64,000 bases of DNA, taken from contig NZ_LT559262.1 in the NCBI RefSeq assembly GCF_900083545.1, positions 3,336,324-3,400,323 on the forward strand, in the 5' to 3' direction. Shown here one piece after another: positions 44,741 through 54,561 of this stretch. The notes below the pieces were generated by a model. It was not told where the DNA came from and searched no databases. It saw only the letters and a program-made list of their open reading frames with translations. The number at the start of each line of letters is the position of its first letter. Within the stretch, counting starts at the first letter, position 1. Both the position numbers and the translations under genes were made by a program. The DNA is from Alistipes provencensis (lineage in GTDB: Bacteria; Bacteroidota; Bacteroidia; Bacteroidales; Rikenellaceae).

Positions 44741-45886
44741 ATGGATATGAACCTCCGCAGTATTTGTTTGTGTTTTGCAGCGACAATCCTCACCGCCTGC
44801 ACATCCCAAATCACGAATGTTTCGGTTGAACCCTTCGGAACCCTTTCAACGGGAGAGCCCGTTACGCTGTACCGCCTGACCAACGAAACCGGCGCCTCGA
44901 TGGAAGTCATCGATTACGGCTGCCGCGTGGTACGGATCTGCGTTCCCGACCGCAACGGCCGCATCGACGACGTGGTGGTCGGATACGGCGACATCACCTC
45001 GTTCGAAACGGGCAGCGAACGCTTTTTCGGCGCCCTGATCGGACGCTACGGCAATCGTATCGGCAACGCATCGTTCCCGCTCGACGGCGACACGGTGTAC
45101 CTCACCCCGAACGAAACGCTGGGAGGCAGGCCCGGCCACCTGCACGGCGGAACGAAGGGATTCGACCGCGTAATGTGGCAGGGCGAACCATTGCTCGAAG
45201 CCGACCGGGCCGGCGTGCGGTTCTCGCGCCTGAGCCCCGACGGCGAGGAAGGCTATCCGGGCAACCTCGCCTGCACGGTCACCTACTGGTGGACGAAAGA
45301 CGACGTCTGCCGCATCGAATACGAAGCCGCGACCGACAAACCGACGGTCGTCAACCTCTCGAACCACACCTATTTCAATCTCAAAGGGCAGAACGGCGGC
45401 TATGTGATGGACCACGAACTGCAAGTCGAAGCCGACCACTATTTCAGGAACACGGCCCAGTATGTGCCGGACGGAGCGATGCTGCCGGTGGAAGATACGC
45501 CTTTCGACATGCGCAGCCCGCATCGCATCGACTACGCCATAGACAGCCCCAACCGGCAACTGCACATCATGCGTGGTTTTTCGGTCTGCTGGGCATTACG
45601 AAACTACGACGGATCGCTGGCCAAGGCCGCAGACCTCTACTCTCCGCGCAGCGGACGCGGCGTGGAGACATGGACGACCGAACCGGGACTGCTGACCTAC
45701 ACGGGACGCGGACTGAACGGACAGATGATCGGCAAAAACGGCATCCCGCTCGAAAAATTCGGCGGCATGCTGCTGGAAACCCTCCACTTTGCCGACTCAC
45801 CCAACCGTCCGGATTTCCCCGCCACGATACTTCGCCCCGGAGAACGTTACCATTCCGTCACAGAATTCCGTTTCTATGCAAAATAG
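44741..45886 (+). CDS. Aldose 1-epimerase (galactose mutarotase family), lipoprotein
   Basis: The protein has 381 residues from the ATG at 44741; a start at 44747 is also possible. A lipobox (ILTAC, about Cys20) makes it a periplasmic or surface lipoprotein. Family motifs are clear: ALIGRYGNRIGNASF, HLHGGTKGFDR, LSNHTYFNL with the catalytic His, and MLLETLHFADSPN with the catalytic Glu. It interconverts alpha and beta anomers of aldoses such as galactose or glucose, which speeds their use after glycan breakdown. It follows the sulfatase divergently and precedes the second regulator by 9 nt. Confidence 0.93.
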   Translation: MDMNLRSICLCFAATILTACTSQITNVSVEPFGTLSTGEPVTLYRLTNETGASMEVIDYGCRVVRICVPDRNGRIDDVVVGYGDITSFETGSERFFGALIGRYGNRIGNASFPLDGDTVYLTPNETLGGRPGHLHGGTKGFDRVMWQGEPLLEADRAGVRFSRLSPDGEEGYPGNLACTVTYWWTKDDVCRIEYEAATDKPTVVNLSNHTYFNLKGQNGGYVMDHELQVEADHYFRNTAQYVPDGAMLPVEDTPFDMRSPHRIDYAIDSPNRQLHIMRGFSVCWALRNYDGSLAKAADLYSPRSGRGVETWTTEPGLLTYTGRGLNGQMIGKNGIPLEKFGGMLLETLHFADSPNRPDFPATILRPGERYHSVTEFRFYAK

Positions 45887-45895
45887 ACGTTCGCT

Positions 45896-48800
45896 GTGTA
45901 CGCCCTTCGATGCTACATACTCCTGACGCTGCTGACAGGATTTTCCGGGTCCGGCCTCCCGACAGCCGCCTGTGCCTCCGAAACTGTCCCCGACGCCCCG
46001 AATTTCAACTTCACGCACTACAACTCGGGAAACAGCGAGCTGCCCTACGACCGGGTAAGTAAAATAGTGCAGGACCGCAAGGGATTCATCTGGTTCGGGA
46101 CCTCCTCGGGACTGAGCCGTTTCGACGGCATCCGCTTCCGCAACTACACCAAAGAGGAGATGGGGTTGAAATCGGCCTATGTGATCGCCCTCTGCACCGA
46201 TTCCGAGGGCAATCTCTGGATCGGAACCGATCGCGGAGTCTCGGTTTACGATGTCGACAAGGATCGCTTCGAACCGTTCCTCTGCGAAAGCGACATCGGC
46301 ACGGTCATCCGCAACAAAGCCAACGTCATCCGGCGGGGACCCGACGGCGTGATGTGGATTTCGGTCAACAACCAAGGGCTTTTCGCATTCGATCCCCGCA
46401 CGCAGACCCTGCGCAACCACTTCTTCGAAAACGGCCGGCAAACACTGCCGGTAAACATCCGCGCGCTGCATATCGACGCCGACAACGGCCTGTGGATCGG
46501 ACTCTTCTACCATTCGTTCCTCTACATCGGCCACGACAGTACGGATCGTCTCCGGCTGAATGACGCCCGGGAAATCACGGAGTTCCGGAACGACAACGTC
46601 GCGGCCGTCAACTCGGCACCGGACGACAGCGGAACGGTCTATGCAGCCAGCGCCCGGCGGGGGCTCTGCCTGCTGAACCGCAACAGCGGTCAAATCCGGA
46701 CGCTGATCCCGATTCCGTCGCGCGGATTCACGCCCGAAGACCTGTATATCGACCGGGAAGGCATCGTCTGGATGTCTACCAGTGAAGGCGTATACCGCTA
46801 CGACCCCCGGACGGATTCGGCCCGCAAACTCGCATACGACAGCCATAACCGTTTTTCACTCTCGGACAGCCATGCCTTTGCGGTCTTCGTCGACGCATCG
46901 GACGGCATTTGGATCGGCACGAACGTCGGAGGAGTGAATTATTGCGGCGCTTTCCAGCAACAATTCGAAAAGTACTACACAGCCGACGGCCGTTCGTTGG
47001 AAGACTGCCTCGTGCGGGGATTCGCGGCCGACAACGCGGGACACATCTGGATCGCAACCGAAAACGAAGGGCTGCTCCTTTACGATACGGAACGCCGCAC
47101 GCTGAAGCGCATCGCGCACAACCAACTTCCCAACACGCAGTTTTCGGTCTGTTACGAACCGGGAGCGCTGTGGCTCGGAACCGACAAGGGACTTTACCGA
47201 CTCGACACCCGGACCCGGGCCGTGCGTGAATACGAAACGCTCGGCTATTCGACGACGATGCTGGACCAGCGCGTATTCGCCATCTATCGGACGACAAAAG
47301 GCGAACTGTTCGTAGGAACGACCGTAGGGCTGCTGCATTACGACCGTCAAAAAGAGGCGTTCGACCCGATCGACGGATTCGAAGGTATTTTCGTTACCGG
47401 CATGGATGAAGACGAGCGGCAGAGACTATGGGTGTCGACCTATGCCAACGGACTGATATGCTACGACCTGACGCAGGGTGAAATCACGGCCAACCACATC
47501 GGAACGGAGGACGACCCGGGTCCGCTCAACATGCTCTTCTCGGTATTCGCCGGCTCCGGGGGACGCATCTGGGCCACAAGTTTCAACGGAGGATTCGGGT
47601 GCCTCGACACCGCCACCGGACGCTTCGAGAATTACGATACCCGTCGCTGCGACCTGCTGCCTACGAACATTTTCTTCCAGATACTCGAAGACCATGCCGG
47701 CACCGTATGGGTAAGCTCGGACAAGGGACTCTTCGCCTTCAATCCGCAAACAAAAGCCATCCGGCGGTTTACGATCTTCGACGGACTGCTGAACAACGAT
47801 TTCAAAAACTGCGGACTTCGCTCCGCGGACGGCGACCTCTATTTCGGGTCCCGCAGCGGCTTCATCCGTTTCAACCCCGAAAAATTCGACCGGGAAAGCG
47901 GAAATCCCCGACTGGTCATCACCGAATTCCGCATCGGCAACGAGCTGGTCGTCCCCTCCGACGACGGGCGTTCGACCCTCGTCCGCAACGTGGATCACAC
48001 CCGGTCCATCCACCTTTCCCCGCGGCAGAATTCGTTCGGATTCGGATTCGCCGTCCTCAACTCGACGCTGCCGCAGCTCAACACCGTAGAATGCCGGCTC
48101 GTCGGTTACGACACGCAATGGCGCCGCACGGTCGCCGACAACACGGTATTCTATTACAACGTGCCGGCCGGAACCTATTCGCTCGAGGTCCGCTGTCTGG
48201 CATCGGGCAGCGCACTGCCCATAAGCCACGAAACAGTATCAATCGTGGTAGAACAACGCTTCTATAAAAGCACGACAGCCATCGGACTCTACATCCTGCT
48301 GCTTGCAGGCGCGTTCATCGCCTTGTTCGAAGTATACTACAAACGGGCTATTGCCCGGGAGAAGCGCAAGCACGAAAACTACAAGAAACAGAAAGAGGCA
48401 GAGCTCTTCCAGCAAAAACTCACGTTCTTTTCGAATATCGTACACGAGATCAAAACCCCGCTGACGGTGATTCACACGCCTTTACAGCAGATACAGGCAT
48501 CCGGACACCTCAGTCCGGCCGATCGTGACAACCTGCAGGCAATCTGCAACGGCACGCAGTATCTCGACCAACTGGTCCGGGAACTTCTCGACTTCGTACG
48601 GGTCGAGAAGCACGGTTACAAACTCGAGTGCAAACCGATGAACATCGTCGAGCGTGCCGGATTCCTCTGTTCGACGTTTCAGGAAACCGCCAAAGCACGC
48701 AACCTGCGGCTCACATTTACGGCAGAAACGGACAATATCCGCATCGATGCGGACGAATCGGCCCTGAACAAAATCCTCAACAACCTGCTGCACAACGCCT

Positions 48801-49879
48801 TGAAATATGCGGAATCCTACATCGAAGTAAACGTCAGGTCACTCGAAGGGACGGCAACGGTCTCTATCACCAACGACGGACAGCCGATCACGCCCGAACA
48901 GCGTTCTGAAATATTCAAACCTTTCGTGCAGTATGACAACACTCCCGGGTCCCGAAGTTTCGGCATCGGGCTATCCCTCGCCCGCTCGCTTGCCGAAATG
49001 CACACCGGGACACTCGAACTCGCCAATGACACCACCCGCACCACGTTCGTACTGACGCTGCCCGCTACAACACCTATCGCCGAAACAAAGGTCGTACAGG
49101 AGCAATCGGCTCCACAGGACCAGTCGCTGCCGCTGCTGCTGCTCGTAGAGGACAACCGGGAACTTACGGCCTATCTCAAGCACAAGCTCGACGCCGACTA
49201 CCGGGTCATCGCCGTACACGCGGCAGAAAAGGCCGTCGCCGTACTGCAGGAACAGGAGGTGGACATCATCGTTACGGACATTGCCCTGCCCGGTACGAAC
49301 GGCATCGAACTCTGCCGCACAGTCAGCTCGGATTTCGATCTCTCGCACATTCCCGTCATCGTGACGTCGGCTATTTCGGACACCGCGACAAAGATCGCCT
49401 GCATGGAGGCCGGGGCCAGCACCTATATCGAAAAGCCATTCGGGCTCGACTACCTCGAGGCCTGCATCCGGGCCATTCTGGACAAACGCGCCCGGCTGAA
49501 GAAAAGCTACCAGAACACGCAGGAACCGCTCGACCCGAAGCAGTTCGGCTTGCAAAGCGCCGACGAGGAGTTCCTGCGCCGACTCGACGAGCTGATCATG
49601 CAGCACCTCAACGAACCGGCCTTTTCCAGCAAACAAATCGAAGAGGCGCTCTTTCTGAGCCGCTCGACGCTAATCCGCAAGGTCCGGGCGCTGCTCGACA
49701 CCACCCCGAACGACTATCTGAAATCCAAGCGGCTCTCGATTGCGGCCCAGCTTCTCGCCCAAAACAAATGCCGGATCAGCGAAGTCTGTTTCACCGTAGG
49801 ATTCAACTCCCCCTCCTATTTCGCCAAATGCTTCAAGGAGCAGTTCGGGGTATCGCCGGCCGAGTATCAGAAACAATAG
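45896..49879 (+). CDS. Second hybrid two-component system regulator (propeller sensor, kinase, receiver, AraC-type HTH)
   Basis: The protein has 1327 residues and starts with GTG; a stop codon lies in frame just upstream (45884), and no ATG gives the signal peptide. The sensor propeller (about 35-690) has units such as GFIWFGTSSGLSRFDG, LWIGTDRGVSVYD and IWIATENEGLLLYD. A Y_Y_Y domain (about 700-780) and a membrane helix (about 793-815) follow. His850 lies in FFSNIVHEIKTPLTVI, ATPase motifs include LNKILNNLLHNALKYAE, phospho-acceptor Asp1128 lies in IIVTDIALPGTNG, and the AraC-type HTH occupies about 1230-1327. It probably activates the susCD operon that starts 178 nt downstream, where a direct repeat suitable for its dimer lies upstream of the promoter. 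Confidence 0.95.
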   Translation: MYALRCYILLTLLTGFSGSGLPTAACASETVPDAPNFNFTHYNSGNSELPYDRVSKIVQDRKGFIWFGTSSGLSRFDGIRFRNYTKEEMGLKSAYVIALCTDSEGNLWIGTDRGVSVYDVDKDRFEPFLCESDIGTVIRNKANVIRRGPDGVMWISVNNQGLFAFDPRTQTLRNHFFENGRQTLPVNIRALHIDADNGLWIGLFYHSFLYIGHDSTDRLRLNDAREITEFRNDNVAAVNSAPDDSGTVYAASARRGLCLLNRNSGQIRTLIPIPSRGFTPEDLYIDREGIVWMSTSEGVYRYDPRTDSARKLAYDSHNRFSLSDSHAFAVFVDASDGIWIGTNVGGVNYCGAFQQQFEKYYTADGRSLEDCLVRGFAADNAGHIWIATENEGLLLYDTERRTLKRIAHNQLPNTQFSVCYEPGALWLGTDKGLYRLDTRTRAVREYETLGYSTTMLDQRVFAIYRTTKGELFVGTTVGLLHYDRQKEAFDPIDGFEGIFVTGMDEDERQRLWVSTYANGLICYDLTQGEITANHIGTEDDPGPLNMLFSVFAGSGGRIWATSFNGGFGCLDTATGRFENYDTRRCDLLPTNIFFQILEDHAGTVWVSSDKGLFAFNPQTKAIRRFTIFDGLLNNDFKNCGLRSADGDLYFGSRSGFIRFNPEKFDRESGNPRLVITEFRIGNELVVPSDDGRSTLVRNVDHTRSIHLSPRQNSFGFGFAVLNSTLPQLNTVECRLVGYDTQWRRTVADNTVFYYNVPAGTYSLEVRCLASGSALPISHETVSIVVEQRFYKSTTAIGLYILLLAGAFIALFEVYYKRAIAREKRKHENYKKQKEAELFQQKLTFFSNIVHEIKTPLTVIHTPLQQIQASGHLSPADRDNLQAICNGTQYLDQLVRELLDFVRVEKHGYKLECKPMNIVERAGFLCSTFQETAKARNLRLTFTAETDNIRIDADESALNKILNNLLHNALKYAESYIEVNVRSLEGTATVSITNDGQPITPEQRSEIFKPFVQYDNTPGSRSFGIGLSLARSLAEMHTGTLELANDTTRTTFVLTLPATTPIAETKVVQEQSAPQDQSLPLLLLVEDNRELTAYLKHKLDADYRVIAVHAAEKAVAVLQEQEVDIIVTDIALPGTNGIELCRTVSSDFDLSHIPVIVTSAISDTATKIACMEAGASTYIEKPFGLDYLEACIRAILDKRARLKKSYQNTQEPLDPKQFGLQSADEEFLRRLDELIMQHLNEPAFSSKQIEEALFLSRSTLIRKVRALLDTTPNDYLKSKRLSIAAQLLAQNKCRISEVCFTVGFNSPSYFAKCFKEQFGVSPAEYQKQ

Positions 49880-49901
49880 ACCCCGGTTGCCGAAAACTCG
49901 C

Positions 49902-49941
49902 CGATACGACGATTTTTCCAACCGATGCGACGATTTTTCCA
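49902..49941 (+). promoter_or_regulatory. Tandem direct repeat, candidate operator for the hybrid regulator
   Basis: Two 19-nt copies, CGATACGACGATTTTTCCA (49902-49920) and CGATGCGACGATTTTTCCA (49923-49941), differ at one base and repeat with a 21-bp period, two helical turns. They end 39 nt before the -7 element of the susC promoter. AraC-type activators of this class bind direct repeats just upstream of the promoter, so this is a good operator candidate. Confidence 0.72.
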
Positions 49942-49980
49942 TTCCCGGTCCACCCTGTTCCGTCGTAAAACAAAAGCTCC

Positions 49981-49988
49981 TACATTTG
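49981..49988 (+). promoter_or_regulatory. Bacteroidetes -7 element for the third susCD operon
   Basis: TACATTTG followed by CC matches TAnnTTTG. It gives a 5' leader of about 60 nt before the ATG at 50058. The -33 region has no TTTG, as expected of an activator-dependent promoter. Confidence 0.68.
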
Positions 49989-50057
49989 CCGATGAGGACC
50001 TCAACGCTGCCATGCAGCCGGCCGGACGGAATTCGGATCAACCTAAAATCAACCCTT

Positions 50058-53000
50058 ATGAAAAATCTCAAACTATTCCGTGCGGCAGGCACCGGAGCCC
50101 GGTGGCTCTTCATCGCCTGCCTCACGCTGTTCTGCGGTCAAAGCCTGTGTGCGCAATCGCAAAAAAATGCGGACCATGTCTGTACGGTCCGCATTCTGGA
50201 CGACGACGGGAAGCCCGTCTCCGGCGCCGCCGTCGTCGTGAAAGGCTCGAACACGGGCGAAATCTCCGACGCCAAAGGCTTCGTCCGCTTCCGCAACATC
50301 CCGCGCGACGCCACGCTGCTGGTGACCTACCTCGGCATGGATGCCCGCGAGGAGCCGGTCAACGGCCGCTCCGCATTCGACATCAAGCTCTCGCAGGGCA
50401 GTCTGGTGATGGACGAACTGGTCGTGGTCGGTTACGGCGTACAGCGCAAACGCGACCTCTCGGGAGCCGTAGCTCAGGTCAAAGGCGATTTGATCAATGA
50501 ATTCGCCAATGTCTCGGTGGCGCAGGCGCTTCAAGGACGTGTCTCGGGCGTGCAGATCAACCAGTTGAACGGACAGCCCGGAGCTGCCATTCAGGTCCGC
50601 ATCCGCGGCGCCAACTCGATCAAGGGCGACAACGAGCCCCTGTGGATCATCAACGGATTTCCCGGCAACATCAACATGATCAACACGTCGGATATCGAGT
50701 CGGTCGAAATCCTCAAGGACGCCTCGGCGACGGCCATCTACGGCTCACGGGGAGCCAACGGCGTAGTGATCGTCACGACGAAGGGCGCCAAGGAGGGCAA
50801 GATCCGGGTGAGCTACGACGGCAGTGTCGGCATCCAGACCCTCTACAAGCAGATGGACGTGCTGAGCGGCGACGAATACATGACCTATCTGAACGAAAAG
50901 GCCCGCGTCAACAGCCAGCCGGCAGTCTTCACACCCGAACAGATCGCAGCCAACGTATGGAACACCAACTGGCAGGACGAAATCTTCCGGTCGGCCGTAA
51001 TCACCAACCACGCCGTGGACATTTCGGGCGGCGGTCCGACTTTCAAGGGATCACTCGGCCTGAGCTACTTCAATCAGGACGGCATTGTCAAAGAGGGCGG
51101 ATACGAGCGCATCTCGATTCGCACGAATCTCGAATACAACATCTCGAAGTACATCTCCGCCTCGGCAAACATCATCTTCAGCCGATCGAATCACGACCAG
51201 ATGAATTCGCAGGGCGGCAGTCGCGGGACTTCGGTAATTAACTCGGCACTCACAGCCTCGCCGCTGGCCACGCCGCATTACGACGACGGCTCGTGGAACG
51301 ATTTCCAGACGCAGCCCACCGCCGGCATGAATCCCGTGGCCTATCTGCACGAGGTGAAAAACCGCCGGTATGCCAACCGCCTGCTGGCCAATGCCGCACT
51401 GACCGTGAAACCGGTCGACGGTCTCTCGATCCAGATTGCCGCAAACGTTCAGAACAGTCAGGCGCGAAGCGACTATACCCGTTCGCTCGCCTATCCGAAC
51501 TACGACGGTGCAGCATCGATCGATTTCAACGAGGTGGTCGACATCACCAGCAATAACATCATTACCTATGATAAAGGCTTCGGCAGGCATCACATCAACG
51601 TTATGGGCGGTATCACTTACGAACAAAGCGTTTCCAAGGCCGTCGGCACGGGAACCGCATCCGGATTCCTGAGCGACGTGGTGGAATCCTACGACCTCGA
51701 CGCCGCGGATGTCAAGGGTCTGCCCACATCGGGTTACTCCGACTGGCGGATGCTCTCGTTCCTAGGGCGCATCAACTACAACTTCGACAACCGCTACCTG
51801 CTCACCGTAAACTTCCGTGCCGACGGTTCGTCGCGTTACAGCAAGGGCAACAAGTGGGGCTATTTCCCCTCGGCGGCCGTCGCCTGGCGCATTTCGCAGG
51901 AACAGTTCCTCCGGCAGGCCGACTGGCTGTCGGATCTCAAACTGCGCGTCGGATACGGCGTGACCGGCAGCACCGCCATCTCACCCTATTCGACGCAGAA
52001 CACACTCGAATCGGTCAACGTCGTGTTCGACAAGACCACCACCGTAGGCTACGCCCCCAAGAACACCTACCTCGGCGACCTGCGCTGGGAGACCACAGCG
52101 CAATGGAATGTAGGTATCGATCTGGCGTTACTGAACAACCGCATCCGCCTGACGGCCGATTATTATCACAAAAAAACGACCAACCTGCTCAACGACGTCG
52201 AGATGCCCCGGTCGAGCGGTTATACCACCGCCCTGCGCAACGTCGGGGCGATCCGGAATGCAGGCGTCGAATTGCAACTCGACACGCGCATCATCGACAA
52301 AGCCGTGAAGTGGGATTTCGGGGTCAATCTCTCGGTCAACCGGTCGAAAGTGCTTTCGCTTTCCGAGGACAAGGACATCTTCGGAAGCACGGTGAGCAAC
52401 ACCATCATCAGCGACCAGCTCAACCTGATGCGCATCGGCGAACCGATGTATGTTTTCTATGGCTACGTCGAGGAGGGATACGACGACAACGGACAGCTCG
52501 TCTACAAGGACCTCGACGGCGTGGACGGCATCACGCCGGCCGACAAGACGATCATCGGCAACCCGAACCCCGACTGTTTGCTCAATTTCAATACAGCAGT
52601 CAGTTACAGGGGATTCACGCTGAGTGCATTCTTCCAAGGCTCGATCGGCAACGACATCTACTCGCTCAGTATGGCCTCGGCCGCCTACGATTACAGCTCG
52701 AATGCCAACACCCTGCGCGAAGTGCTCTACAACCACTGGACCCCCGAAACGCCCAACGCCAAATACCCCAATCTCCGTCAGGATATCGCGCTGAAGATGT
52801 CGGACCGCTTCGTCTACGACGGCAGCTACATGCGCCTGAAAAACCTCGAGCTGAGTTACAACATCCCGTGCGGCAAAAGCCGCGTCATCAGCAAGGCCCG
52901 CGTCTATGTCAGCGCACAGAATCTCTGGACAATTACTTCCTATCCGTTCTGGGACCCGGATGTGAACGCCAAAGGAGGCAGCTCGTCGCTCGCTCAGGGC

Positions 53001-53063
53001 ATCGACGCCAGCAGCTATCCCGGAGCCCGGACTTTCACGCTGGGATGCCGGCTTGTTTTCTAA
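50058..53063 (+). CDS. SusC/RagA-family TonB-dependent outer-membrane transporter (third pair)
   Basis: The protein has 1001 residues from the ATG at 50058, which begins a signal peptide ending at SLCAQ; the open frame reaches back to 49887 but that stretch holds the operator and promoter. The carboxypeptidase-like domain (VRILDDDGKPVSGAAVVVKG), the signature LVVVGYGVQRKRDLSGAV and the plug (VRIRGANSIKGDNEPLWIING, written here as its 5' and 3' ends VRIRGAN and PLWIING; then ATAIYGSRGANGVVIVTT) are all present. The barrel ends FTLGCRLVF. It imports oligosaccharides with the SusD encoded 20 nt downstream. Confidence 0.95.
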   Translation: MKNLKLFRAAGTGARWLFIACLTLFCGQSLCAQSQKNADHVCTVRILDDDGKPVSGAAVVVKGSNTGEISDAKGFVRFRNIPRDATLLVTYLGMDAREEPVNGRSAFDIKLSQGSLVMDELVVVGYGVQRKRDLSGAVAQVKGDLINEFANVSVAQALQGRVSGVQINQLNGQPGAAIQVRIRGANSIKGDNEPLWIINGFPGNINMINTSDIESVEILKDASATAIYGSRGANGVVIVTTKGAKEGKIRVSYDGSVGIQTLYKQMDVLSGDEYMTYLNEKARVNSQPAVFTPEQIAANVWNTNWQDEIFRSAVITNHAVDISGGGPTFKGSLGLSYFNQDGIVKEGGYERISIRTNLEYNISKYISASANIIFSRSNHDQMNSQGGSRGTSVINSALTASPLATPHYDDGSWNDFQTQPTAGMNPVAYLHEVKNRRYANRLLANAALTVKPVDGLSIQIAANVQNSQARSDYTRSLAYPNYDGAASIDFNEVVDITSNNIITYDKGFGRHHINVMGGITYEQSVSKAVGTGTASGFLSDVVESYDLDAADVKGLPTSGYSDWRMLSFLGRINYNFDNRYLLTVNFRADGSSRYSKGNKWGYFPSAAVAWRISQEQFLRQADWLSDLKLRVGYGVTGSTAISPYSTQNTLESVNVVFDKTTTVGYAPKNTYLGDLRWETTAQWNVGIDLALLNNRIRLTADYYHKKTTNLLNDVEMPRSSGYTTALRNVGAIRNAGVELQLDTRIIDKAVKWDFGVNLSVNRSKVLSLSEDKDIFGSTVSNTIISDQLNLMRIGEPMYVFYGYVEEGYDDNGQLVYKDLDGVDGITPADKTIIGNPNPDCLLNFNTAVSYRGFTLSAFFQGSIGNDIYSLSMASAAYDYSSNANTLREVLYNHWTPETPNAKYPNLRQDIALKMSDRFVYDGSYMRLKNLELSYNIPCGKSRVISKARVYVSAQNLWTITSYPFWDPDVNAKGGSSSLAQGIDASSYPGARTFTLGCRLVF

Positions 53064-53083
53064 CGACCTAACCACCGTAAACC

Positions 53084-54553
53084 ATGAAACACATCCTATT
53101 CATACTGCTGGCCGCCGCCGGTATCGCAACGTCGCTCCCGTCGTGCGAAAAATGGGAATTTCTCGAGGAACATCCCAAAAAGGTAGACGCCACGACCTTC
53201 ATGTCCAATGCGGCAGAGGTGCAGAGCGTCATCAATTCGATCTATTATCAACTGCGCCGCCAGATGGGATTCGGGCGCTATCTCTCGGTGCTGAGCGAAA
53301 GCCTGGCCGACTACTGCTACGGACGGGGAAACTACGCCACCTCCTATGCCACGGGCCTCACCTCGGGCGGAGTGAGCTTCACGAACGACACATGGGCCGT
53401 TCTCTACCGGGCGATCCGCTTCTCGAACGAAATACTCTCGCAGATCGGCGATGCGAAACTCTCGCAGATCGAATACGACCATCTGAGCGGCGAAGCACGC
53501 TTTCTGCGTGCCTTCAGCTACTCATACCTAGCCCGTTATTACGGCGCCGTACCTTTCTTCGACGAGCACAACATGAACGACTTCAACAAGCCGCGCACAC
53601 CCGAACACGATATCTGGGAATTTGTCGCCCGGGAAGCTGCCGATGCTGCCGACCTGCTGCCCGAAAGCGTCGCCCAAACGGGACGCCCCGCCCGCTATGC
53701 GGCATTGATGCTGGAGACTGAAGCCCTGCTCTATCTCGAACGCTGGAGCGAGGCCGCTGCGGCCGTCGGCGAAGTGGTCGACTCGGGCCGCTACGGGCTG
53801 GTGGAGGTTTCGAAAGCCGACGATTACGAAAACCTCTACGGAACGACGGCCAATGCGACCCGTGAAGAGATCTTCTACTTCAAATACAATCAGGATGACG
53901 GCAACAACTTCATGTCGATGTATCTTTGCCGCCCGAATCCGGTGCGCGACGGCGGAAACGTCGGCATCTATACCGACTATGAGAAAAACCTCTTCGTCAA
54001 AGGATGGGACAAGGCCGACCTGCGCTATCAGTACAACCTCTGGATACAGACAGGCAACGGCACGCTCAATTCGCTGACGAAAACGGGCATGATCTGTCTG
54101 AAGTTCCGCGATTACAACAGCACGGGAGCCGCCAACGACTTCCCCGTGTACCGTTACGCCGACGCGCTGCTCTACTACGCCGAGGCAATTTGCCGCCGCG
54201 ACGGTAAGCCCGACGAAACAGCTATGGAGGTGCTTAACCAAGTGCATCGCCGCGCCTACGGCCTGAAACCCACCCGTCCGCAGGGTTCGGACTTCCGGCT
54301 GGCCGACTACGCCACGCAGGATAAGTTCATGGAGCTGCTGCTTCAGGAGCGCGGCTATGAAACCGCCTTCGAAGGGAAACGCTACTGCGACCTGAAACGC
54401 TGCGGCAAACTGGCCGAATATGCCGTAAAAGCGGGCCGTGTCGCAGCCGAATCGGAGGTGGGCCCCGCAGCCTACTGGTGGCCCGTACCCGCCGACGAGT
54501 TCAACTACAACACTTCACTCGATCCGACCAAGGATCAAAACCCCGGATATTGA
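53084..54553 (+). CDS. SusD/RagB-family glycan-binding lipoprotein (third pair)
   Basis: The protein has 489 residues with a lipobox ending SLPSC (Cys21) followed by EKWEFLEEHP. The SusD fold is shown by LSGEARFLRAFSYSYLARYYG, FPVYRYADALLYYAEA and the C-terminal LLLQERGYETAFEGKRYCDL with VPADEFNYN. At 489 residues it is shorter than the two SusD proteins of the preceding locus. It partners the SusC 20 nt upstream, and the glycosidase gene starts 8 nt after its stop. Confidence 0.95.
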   Translation: MKHILFILLAAAGIATSLPSCEKWEFLEEHPKKVDATTFMSNAAEVQSVINSIYYQLRRQMGFGRYLSVLSESLADYCYGRGNYATSYATGLTSGGVSFTNDTWAVLYRAIRFSNEILSQIGDAKLSQIEYDHLSGEARFLRAFSYSYLARYYGAVPFFDEHNMNDFNKPRTPEHDIWEFVAREAADAADLLPESVAQTGRPARYAALMLETEALLYLERWSEAAAAVGEVVDSGRYGLVEVSKADDYENLYGTTANATREEIFYFKYNQDDGNNFMSMYLCRPNPVRDGGNVGIYTDYEKNLFVKGWDKADLRYQYNLWIQTGNGTLNSLTKTGMICLKFRDYNSTGAANDFPVYRYADALLYYAEAICRRDGKPDETAMEVLNQVHRRAYGLKPTRPQGSDFRLADYATQDKFMELLLQERGYETAFEGKRYCDLKRCGKLAEYAVKAGRVAAESEVGPAAYWWPVPADEFNYNTSLDPTKDQNPGY

Positions 54554-54561
54554 TAAAACAC

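Noticed and set aside
49887..50057. Extended N-terminus for the third SusC
   Set aside because: The region holds the direct repeat and a TAnnTTTG element, and the signal peptide begins at the ATG at 50058.
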